The position numbers were made by a program, and so were the translations under genes. The notes beneath the pieces were generated by a model. The model was not told where the DNA came from. It ran no database searches and saw only the letters and a program-made list of their open reading frames with translations. From assembly GCA_025356695.1 (NCBI GenBank), contig JANXSE010000236.1, positions 1-5,036 on the forward strand: a DNA stretch of 5,036 nucleotides, in the 5' to 3' direction. This DNA comes from Betaproteobacteria bacterium (GTDB taxonomy: Bacteria > Pseudomonadota > Gammaproteobacteria > Burkholderiales > SG8-41). Of this stretch, positions 1-5,036 are shown one piece after another; within the stretch, counting starts at the first letter, position 1; each line of letters opens with the position of its first letter.

Positions 1-343
1 CATTCATGCGCTGCGCCGGCACCAGGCTTTGCTGCATGCTTTTCAAACTATCGTCTATGTTCGCAATCTGGCCCTGCAAGTCGGCACGGCGCGTGCGCGC
101 CGCGCTGTCGGGGTCAGCCAAGCGCTGCTCAAGCGCCTGCACCTGCTGCTGCAGAACCTGCAGTTCGGTCTGCTGCTGACGCGCCTGCATCGCCAGCAGC
201 GTTTCACGCTTCTGCGCCGGCTCGACGAACAAAGCAAATATCAAATACACCGGTAACAGAATCGCCGCGCCGAACACCATCAACCGCTCGCGCAGCGACA
301 AGGCGTCTATGCGCGCCGCGTATTTTTTCCAGTCCTCTTTCAT
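1..343 (-). CDS. mshJ: MSHA biogenesis protein MshJ, PilO-like (3' end outside window)
   Basis: Inner-membrane assembly protein of the MSHA type IV pilus, the counterpart of PilO. Only the first 114 codons are in the window; the frame stays open to the left edge, and MshJ proteins are usually a little over 200 residues, so about half is visible. The start ATG at 343-341 overlaps the stop of the PilN-like gene (ATGA) and is preceded by a perfect GGAGG seven bases upstream. The protein begins MKEDWKKYAARIDALSLRER, a polar cytoplasmic segment with the W...ID.LSLRER pattern seen at the start of MshJ proteins. A single hydrophobic membrane segment follows at about residues 21-40, then a Gln/Leu/Arg-rich stretch from about 43 to 110 with strong coiled-coil character, as in PilO. 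It is expected to pair through the coiled coil with the PilN-like protein encoded just upstream. Family assignment rests on sequence pattern plus position after mshI and the PilN-like gene. Confidence 0.88.
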   Translation of the reverse strand, partial: MKEDWKKYAARIDALSLRERLMVFGAAILLPVYLIFALFVEPAQKRETLLAMQARQQQTELQVLQQQVQALEQRLADPDSAARTRRADLQGQIANIDDSLKSMQQSLVPAQRMN

Positions 344-1185
344 TTCGCCGCCTCCGCCTTGCCGCCGCCCGCGCGCATGGCGGCATCCAGCACCGCCGCG
401 GTGCTCGGACCGCTCTGCGCCTGCGGTGCGGCCGCCGGCGCGGCGACAGCAACGGGTGTTTTTTGCGCGGGCTCCGCCAGATCAGTGGTCGATATGCTGA
501 ATTCCAGATAACGCGGCTGCGCCGGTGCGGCGGCTTTGGCGTCCCTGGCAACCGCCGCGGCTTTGCCGTCCGCAGCGCCTTTCGGCTCTTCCTTCGCCTT
601 TGCTGCAGCTGCCGCAGCGCTCACCGGTTCAGGCTGCGGCTGATTGATCCGCATCGCGGCAAACTGCCGGCCCTGAAGTGTTTTTTCTGCATTCAGCCGC
701 GTCAGATAAAGCGGCAGCAGGTCGGCGCTCAAGGCGCGGCCCTCGATCGTAAACTCATTGCCGGAAGACGCAATGTCAAAACCGGTCAACCACAGGCCGC
801 TCACGGTCTGCCGCGAAAACGCCTGCATATACTGGGAAAAACCCCCAGTCGTGCCGACGGCGCCGCTGTTAAGCGCTTCAACAATATCCTGGCGGCCCTT
901 CAAGCGCACTTCGAGCTGATTCAATTCCGCAGCCAGTTCGCCATTCGGTTTCTGCTGCGCAAGTTGTGCGGCGAGTTTATCGCGCGTCGCCGTCGCATCG
1001 GTCACCTGCTGCGCAACATCCTGGGCGCGACGCGCGACTTCTCTGGTACGGTTATCCTGATAAACGCCGTAGACCGCGGTGCACGCAATCGCAATACCGA
1101 CGCCAACCAGCATGGCATTCGCCGAGGTTGCAGAAAAACCTTTTTTCCGGAACAGCGGATTGTAAAGATTGACCTGCTGGCTCAT
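340..1185 (-). CDS. PilN-like MSHA biogenesis inner-membrane protein (MshI2-type)
   Basis: 281-residue bitopic membrane protein of the PilN family, predicted to join MshI on the cytoplasmic side with MshJ in the periplasm. The N-terminus MSQQVNLYNPLFRKKGF matches the short V/I-N-L peptide by which PilN proteins dock to PilM-type proteins. A membrane segment spans about residues 22-42, a coiled coil about 45-105, and a small alpha/beta domain about 115-236, with the pattern SGLWLTGFDI....FTIEGRA....LLPLYLTRLN....LQGRQF typical of PilN. The domain is interrupted at about 183-223 by an Ala/Lys/Glu/Pro-rich stretch before the strand PRYLEFSIST, and the protein ends in an Ala/Pro-rich tail (237-281); both make it longer than the usual family size of about 200. 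A start 16 codons upstream (1233) is possible, but the ATG at 1185 is chosen: it gives the conserved N-terminus, overlaps the mshI stop as ATGA, and has GAGA ten bases upstream. In Vibrio this domain and MshI are, as far as I recall, one longer protein; here they are two genes. Confidence 0.87.
   Translation of the reverse strand: MSQQVNLYNPLFRKKGFSATSANAMLVGVGIAIACTAVYGVYQDNRTREVARRAQDVAQQVTDATATRDKLAAQLAQQKPNGELAAELNQLEVRLKGRQDIVEALNSGAVGTTGGFSQYMQAFSRQTVSGLWLTGFDIASSGNEFTIEGRALSADLLPLYLTRLNAEKTLQGRQFAAMRINQPQPEPVSAAAAAAKAKEEPKGAADGKAAAVARDAKAAAPAQPRYLEFSISTTDLAEPAQKTPVAVAAPAAAPQAQSGPSTAAVLDAAMRAGGGKAEAAK
351..355 (-). promoter_or_regulatory. Strong ribosome binding site of mshJ
   Basis: The minus strand reads GGAGG followed by seven bases and then the mshJ ATG. 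It lies inside the last codons of the PilN-like gene, within its Gly/Lys/Ala-rich tail. It fixes the mshJ start and suggests that mshJ can recruit ribosomes itself as well as by coupling through the ATGA overlap. Confidence 0.75.
517..639 (-). other. Ala/Lys/Pro-rich low-complexity insert within the PilN-like gene
   Basis: This stretch encodes residues of about 183-223 of the PilN-like protein. It contains a run of six alanines, several AKA/AAA blocks, and alternating Lys, Glu, Asp and Pro. It lies between the segment ending FAAMRINQ and the strand YLEFSIST, two pieces that normally form neighbouring strands of the PilN periplasmic domain. It is probably an unstructured loop. Its composition resembles the Ala-rich tail of the same protein (residues 237-281, bases 343-477). 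Confidence 0.6.
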
Positions 1186-2126
1186 GAGGCCGCCGTCTCG
1201 TCGCGCAATGCCGCGCCGATCGTCGCCAGACACTGCGCCTGCCGCGCCGCGTGTTTGAGCTCGGGCACCGCCGGGAAATCCATTACTGCAGCCAGATCCA
1301 TGGTTTCAACCGGCACGTAAATATTGGCAGCGAGGTATTGCTGCAAGCCGATATCGGCGGGTAACGGCGCCAGCATCAGTTTGGATACCGGTACGTAATT
1401 GAACTGCCGGTCGAAATGATCCAGCGAACGCTGCAGTTCCAGTGCGATACGCTCGAAATTCTGGTTTCTGCGCTCGACGTCCGCTTCCATGATCTGCGCC
1501 AGTGTAATTTCGATACGCCGCGTCAGATACACTTCGCCGCCGCTGGTGAAGGTCAGCTTGCCGCATTCTTCGTGAAACGCCAGCGTCGCCAGGCCGCGTC
1601 CCGCCTGCTCGAACAACGCAGCGATGTTCCGCTGCGCAAGCGCAGGGATATCGATCGCCTCAAGCGGCAGATTTGCCTCGTTAAACGGCTTGAGCGTGCG
1701 TTCGACGAATTCGTTGCGCGCCGTTATGGCGTAGACGGAGTGATTGCGTGAAGTGCCGTTTTTGTCGACGGGAACGTCGAGCACATCGACAGTCGCCTGT
1801 TCGAGCGGGTAGTCGATCACATCCTTGACGCGCCAGCGCACTGCATTCTTCAGTTCGGCAGCCGGCACGCTCGGCGCGTCGAGCGAATGCATCTGATAGT
1901 CGGCGAACCTGAGCAAGGTGGTGCAGCGATACTGGTCGAGCTTGAGTTCCTTGCGCAGCCGCACCAGCGCATCGGCTTCGGAACCTTCGGTGCGGTACGT
2001 GTCGCACAACAGGATTTCCGGGCGGCCATTGGCCATGCGACGGACATGCACCAGATCAATATGATCCCCGTGCAAGCCGACTGCGAGCCAGCCCGGCTGC
2101 CTTTTCCCCTTGAACCACGCACTCAT
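1182..2126 (-). CDS. mshI: MSHA biogenesis protein MshI, PilM-like actin-fold protein
   Basis: 314-residue cytoplasmic protein, the PilM counterpart of the MSHA pilus machine, expected to bind the N-terminal peptide of the PilN-like protein encoded directly downstream. There is no signal peptide or membrane segment. Family signs in order: the opening strand-turn-strand WLAVGLHGDHIDLVHV (13-28); ELKNAVRWRVKDVIDYPLEQ (91-110), equivalent to the PilM region with a conserved helix and the 'PLE' turn; YAITARNEFVER (132-143); LEAIDIPALAQRNI (155-168); GKLTFTSGGEVYLTRRIE (189-206); the helix LELQRSLDHFDRQF (229-242), very typical of PilM/MshI; and a C-terminal CLATIGAALRDE (299-310). The residues expected in the first nucleotide phosphate loop (D-x-G, then K) are replaced by G17, H19 and D24. 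Start: the ATG at 2126 has GGAA eight bases upstream and gives the natural N-terminus; an in-frame ATG at 2204 would add 26 residues unlike the family. The stop overlaps the next start (ATGA). Possibly the first gene of its own transcript. Confidence 0.9.
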   Translation of the reverse strand: MSAWFKGKRQPGWLAVGLHGDHIDLVHVRRMANGRPEILLCDTYRTEGSEADALVRLRKELKLDQYRCTTLLRFADYQMHSLDAPSVPAAELKNAVRWRVKDVIDYPLEQATVDVLDVPVDKNGTSRNHSVYAITARNEFVERTLKPFNEANLPLEAIDIPALAQRNIAALFEQAGRGLATLAFHEECGKLTFTSGGEVYLTRRIEITLAQIMEADVERRNQNFERIALELQRSLDHFDRQFNYVPVSKLMLAPLPADIGLQQYLAANIYVPVETMDLAAVMDFPAVPELKHAARQAQCLATIGAALRDETAAS

Positions 2127-2134
2127 TTGGATGA

Positions 2135-2138
2135 TTCC
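2135..2138 (-). promoter_or_regulatory. mshI: Ribosome binding site deciding the mshI start
   Basis: GGAA on the minus strand, eight bases before the ATG at 2126. It is a modest match, but better than anything before the alternative ATG at 2204, and supports the shorter 314-residue MshI. Confidence 0.45.
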
Positions 2139-2153
2139 AGACTGAACTTTTTG

Positions 2154-2209
2154 AACGTAAATTAAGGCGCCAGCAGTGTCAATTATAGACCGGCGCAGAG
2201 GCATGGAAC
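2154..2209 (-). promoter_or_regulatory. Candidate sigma-70 promoter(s) in the mshQ-mshI gap
   Basis: The 84-base gap between the mshQ stop (2211) and mshI start (2126) is visibly more AT-rich than the flanking genes. On the minus strand it holds an exact TATAAT at 2187-2182, with a poor -35 match GTTCCA at 2209-2204 (16-base spacer). Overlapping by one base is an exact TTGACA at 2182-2177, whose 17-base-spaced partner TACGTT at 2159-2154 matches the -10 consensus at only three positions. Neither pair is complete, so either, both or neither may work. A start from the TATAAT box would give a leader of roughly 50 bases to mshI. No convincing terminator hairpin separates mshQ from mshI. Confidence 0.4.
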
Positions 2210-2210
2210 C

Positions 2211-5036
2211 TTATTGGAAGTTTTCCCGCTGGTAAATAAACGGTGTGGCGTTCTTGTATACCCCGAAGGTGGCTCGCGCGGTCGGGTCGCTCGCATAAGT
2301 CCCCGGCGGCGTGCACCAAAAACCCTGCAAATGGGTCAGGTTGGCGCCGGTGCTCGCCGGCATGCCCGCCGTGCATGAGGCGCCCGCCGCTACTGCGGTG
2401 AGATTGACCGAAACGTCGACACTGCCGTTGTTGGCGGAACCAGGCGCGGACAGCCGCAAGGAACCGGCCCCGGCGCTGAACGCGCCGCCGACCGTCACCA
2501 CCGTTTCACCCGCATTCAGATTGCGCTGGTAATTTCCCAGAGAAACGTTGGCAAGCGCAATCGTCGTGCAGTTGTCGTACGCATTGGCGACGAAGGCCGT
2601 GCCGTTCCAGTACTGCGTCTTCATCGGCACCGGCATCGCCAGGAGCTGCGAGCCGTTGGCATTGTCGAGCCGCAGGCGGCCGAAGAAAAAACGATTGATC
2701 TGCGCAGGCGGACCGGCGAATGTCGCATCAAATGCAATGGTGTTGAAGGCGGCGGGATTTGTCGTCGTAACCGTTTGCGTCGCGCCCTCCGCCGCATCGC
2801 TCAGCGCCAGCGATGAATTAATGGTCGCCGTAAAATCCGCCACCGGCGCCGCCGGGCGACTGAAGGCGAGCTGATCGCCGCTGGTAAAACTCAGTGTGCC
2901 CGTACCATTGCTGTTCGACGCCACCGACGGTATGCCCGTGACCGGCAGTGCGGTATCCCACACCGCCCCCACTGCCGGACTCAATGTGTAGGTGTAGGCG
3001 TTGTTGAACGATGTCGTGCCCAGTGTGCTGTTCAGCGTGCAAGTCACCGTATTGCACGTCGCCACGGCGGCAACACCGGCGCCGCTGCCGAGTTTCCATA
3101 ACGCGCCCTGGTAATTCACCGTCGTCGCATTCGCGAAATTGCGCGCAATAATGGTCGCCTGCGGCAGCGTCGCGTAACCGAAGCGCTGGCCGAGGTAGGT
3201 AAACGAGCGCCGCGGCGCCGCCCCTGCGCTGCAGGATGCGTCCGTTGTACCGAAGGTACGGAACACCGGTGTTACCAGTGTGGCCACATCAAAGTGATCA
3301 GGCACGAAACGCCCGACCGCAACCGGATTGGAATCGACGTAGCGCTCACCCGTCGTCGAGTCCGCCGCATCAATGCTGGCGAAACTGCGGTCTTCCAGAT
3401 GCATGGTAATCGCACCGACCTCGCTGTAGCTGACGTTGCTGGACGTTATCGTACCGGTGCCCGACCAGCTGCCGGCCGTGACGGTGCCGGGCACGCAGGC
3501 GGCGCAGCCGCTCGGCAGTTGCAATGCGCTGACGCCGCCTGCCGGGCTGCTGGCGTAATTGGCAATTGCGCTGCCCAGCGCGTCCTTGGCTGAAGCGGTG
3601 AGCGAAAAGTTGCGGCCCGCTTTGTGCACCTGGCCGCCTGCAACAACGAGATTGTTCAGCGTTGTTGCAGCCCCCGCGGTCTGCCAGTCGGCGTGCGTCG
3701 CGTTGTTCATGACAATACTGTCCGGCCGCAGCGCAAATGCATCGTTCGAACAGCCGTAACGGGTCACCGCACCGGCCGCCGGAAAACTGACGCGCACTTT
3801 GAGATTCGGATATGCAACGGCATTGATCTGCGGAATGGTCGTCAAACTGACGCGTCCGCCGCTGACGGCCTGATTGGCCAGCGTCGCCACCACCGGCCAT
3901 GCCGCATTGCAGCCGCTGGTGTCGAGCGCACCGCCGGCCGCGGCGTTCAGCACTTCAACCTTGACCGTGTTGTTGAAAACGTTGTCGATCACGCCGGCCG
4001 ACAGCGCAACGATGGCGAGATTGCCGGTCGTGGTGTCGAAACGACGTCCGGCGGTTTTGGTTTTGATATAACCGGCGACATATCCCGCCGGCGTGCTTGA
4101 TTCGAACACATTGAAGCCGCCGAGCGTTGCGCCGGTGACCGGGCAGAGATGCGTTTCGCGCGCGAGGATGTCGAGCGTTGTTTGCGGCACCGCGCCGCTC
4201 AGCACTTTGACTTCATCCATAAAGCCGAAAAACTTGAACGTGTTTTCCGATGAGGCGCTGGTCTCGCCGCCGATTGATGCCGCCCCCACATCAGTACCCC
4301 AGGCGCCGGTAAAGGCCGCACTGACGCTGGTCAGCAAGGTGCCCGAGGCGTCGTAAACGTACATCGATTTGATACCGCCGGCGATATCGGCAACTGCGGC
4401 GACGAAGTACCACAGGTTGTTTTGAATCACCGCCGCGGTATCAAGTATCACCGGCGTGGATGCGCGGCTGTAGAAGCGCAATATGCCGGCGCCGCCGTCG
4501 CCCAGGCTTAAGCCGTAGCCGCCGGTGTTGGTCTCATCGTCAACCAGTACGCGTTGGCCCGAGCGCGTGCGATCCTGCGTGTTGATCCAGGCTGTGATGG
4601 TAAAACTCTGCGTCATGTTCGGAAATGTTGCCGGCAACAAAACGTGATCGTTGACGCCGTCGAAGCTGCCGTAACGGCAGGTTCCGGGATTGACTGAAAT
4701 CGCCGGCGTCGTTGCAGAAGTCACCGCGCCGTTCACCGCCTGCGCATTTCTCGCGTTACCCGAGGTATCGAGCACTTCGCCGGCGGCACCGGTCCAGCTC
4801 AATTCATCCATGCGCCATTCGCCGAGCTTGACGGGCGTCGGATAAAAACGAATCGCGCTGTAAGCAAGAGTACCAAAGCCCGAATAGTTGTAGATATCGT
4901 AGTCGGTGGCGGAAACCTCCCAGCCGATCTGCGCGTGGCCGGTCGTCACGTTGACCGTGTCTTTGTACTGGAAGACGAATTCGCCGTTCTCACGCAGAAT
5001 GATCTGCATGTTGAACAGACTGCCCGGGCTGTTCCA
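2211..5036 (-). CDS. mshQ: MSHA biogenesis protein MshQ with LamG and DUF6701 domains (5' end outside window)
   Basis: Large exported protein, probably surface-exposed and adhesin-like, associated with the MSHA pilus; its exact role is not established. 941 residues are visible and the frame is open to the right edge (upstream of the Met at 5009 it reads WNSPGSLFN), so the true start and signal peptide lie outside. Visible parts: residues 1-60, a beta-rich segment (FNMQIILRENGEFVFQYKDT ... HAQIGWE) like the domain before LamG in other MshQ proteins; about 70-295, a LamG/concanavalin A-like domain (EWRMDE, then FDGVNDHVLLP, FTITAWINTQDRT, LWYFVAAVAD, FFGFMDEVKVLSGA); from about 300 to the end, the DUF6701 region typical of MshQ, with YGCSNDAFALRPDSI (near 3730), VGRFVPDHFDV (near 3300), and the terminal DPTARATFGVYK...FIYQRENFQ, which closes MshQ proteins. 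It has twelve cysteines, all from the LamG domain onward, suiting periplasmic disulfides. The composition is rich in Ala, Thr, Ser, Asn and Gly. The stop TAA is 84 bases before mshI on the same strand. Confidence 0.88.
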   Translation of the reverse strand, partial: WNSPGSLFNMQIILRENGEFVFQYKDTVNVTTGHAQIGWEVSATDYDIYNYSGFGTLAYSAIRFYPTPVKLGEWRMDELSWTGAAGEVLDTSGNARNAQAVNGAVTSATTPAISVNPGTCRYGSFDGVNDHVLLPATFPNMTQSFTITAWINTQDRTRSGQRVLVDDETNTGGYGLSLGDGGAGILRFYSRASTPVILDTAAVIQNNLWYFVAAVADIAGGIKSMYVYDASGTLLTSVSAAFTGAWGTDVGAASIGGETSASSENTFKFFGFMDEVKVLSGAVPQTTLDILARETHLCPVTGATLGGFNVFESSTPAGYVAGYIKTKTAGRRFDTTTGNLAIVALSAGVIDNVFNNTVKVEVLNAAAGGALDTSGCNAAWPVVATLANQAVSGGRVSLTTIPQINAVAYPNLKVRVSFPAAGAVTRYGCSNDAFALRPDSIVMNNATHADWQTAGAATTLNNLVVAGGQVHKAGRNFSLTASAKDALGSAIANYASSPAGGVSALQLPSGCAACVPGTVTAGSWSGTGTITSSNVSYSEVGAITMHLEDRSFASIDAADSTTGERYVDSNPVAVGRFVPDHFDVATLVTPVFRTFGTTDASCSAGAAPRRSFTYLGQRFGYATLPQATIIARNFANATTVNYQGALWKLGSGAGVAAVATCNTVTCTLNSTLGTTSFNNAYTYTLSPAVGAVWDTALPVTGIPSVASNSNGTGTLSFTSGDQLAFSRPAAPVADFTATINSSLALSDAAEGATQTVTTTNPAAFNTIAFDATFAGPPAQINRFFFGRLRLDNANGSQLLAMPVPMKTQYWNGTAFVANAYDNCTTIALANVSLGNYQRNLNAGETVVTVGGAFSAGAGSLRLSAPGSANNGSVDVSVNLTAVAAGASCTAGMPASTGANLTHLQGFWCTPPGTYASDPTARATFGVYKNATPFIYQRENFQ

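Noticed and set aside
1186..1233. Longer start of the PilN-like gene at 1233
   Set aside because: The added 16 residues are charged and would precede the conserved QQVNLYNP docking peptide; the ATG at 1185 forms the ATGA overlap seen again at the next junction.
463..1320. Plus-strand open frame of 285 codons opposite the PilN-like gene and the end of mshI
   Set aside because: It lies fully antisense to two well-supported genes, is rich in Arg, His, Cys and Ala with no recognisable domain, and has the look of a frame left open by GC-rich codon use on the other strand.
2127..2204. Longer MshI start at the ATG at 2204
   Set aside because: It would add 26 residues unlike the family, has no purine-rich ribosome site, and would place the candidate promoter elements inside the coding region; the ATG at 2126 has GGAA upstream and yields the expected N-terminus.
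2160..2220. Possible terminator after mshQ
   Set aside because: Only very short inverted segments (GGCGCC, and GGAA with TTCC) are present, without a stable stem followed by a T-run on the minus strand.
3370..3900. Minus-strand open frame of 176 codons inside mshQ in another frame
   Set aside because: It is rich in Arg, Gln, Gly and Cys with no motif, and the mshQ frame through the same bases has clear family motifs.
5007..5009. The Met codon at 5009 as the true start of mshQ
   Set aside because: The frame continues open to the window edge with sequence (WNSPGSLFN) that fits the same beta-rich domain, and no signal peptide follows the Met, so the gene must begin outside the window.

Overview
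The window is one strand of a type IV pilus (MSHA-type) biogenesis locus. All genes are on the minus strand, and I see nothing convincing on the plus strand. Reading in the direction of transcription (high to low coordinates), it holds the 3' part of a very large mshQ gene (runs off the right edge, stop at 2211), a short 84-base gap, mshI (PilM-like), a PilN-like gene, and the 5' part of mshJ (PilO-like, runs off the left edge). The DNA is GC-rich. MSHA pili occur mainly in Gamma- and Betaproteobacteria. Having mshQ directly before mshI, with mshI free-standing from its PilN-like partner, suggests a betaproteobacterium or related lineage rather than a Vibrio, but that is inference.

Layout: 5036-2211 is mshQ, a secreted or surface protein with a LamG/concanavalin A-like domain followed by a DUF6701-type C-terminal half. 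2210-2127 is the only intergenic stretch. It carries an exact TATAAT hexamer, an exact TTGACA hexamer and a weak ribosome binding site, so a new transcript could start here. 2126-1182 is mshI, 1185-340 is the PilN-like gene, and 343-1 is mshJ. These last three are joined by two successive ATGA stop/start overlaps, the usual mark of translational coupling.

How they work together: MshI (cytoplasmic, actin-like PilM fold), the PilN-like protein (one membrane pass, N-terminal cytoplasmic peptide that docks to PilM proteins) and MshJ (one membrane pass, PilO-like) should form the inner-membrane alignment subcomplex that links the cytoplasmic pilus motor to the outer-membrane secretin (MshL, expected further downstream outside the window). 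MshQ is probably an exported, cysteine-containing, adhesin-like component of the pilus or cell surface.

Points worth a second look: loss of the recognisable phosphate-loop residues in MshI; an Ala/Lys/Pro-rich insert splitting the PilN-like periplasmic domain plus an Ala-rich tail; the mshQ-then-mshI gene order with a candidate promoter at the junction; and the LamG domain in MshQ. I see no mobile element, RNA gene, CRISPR array or clearly new system.
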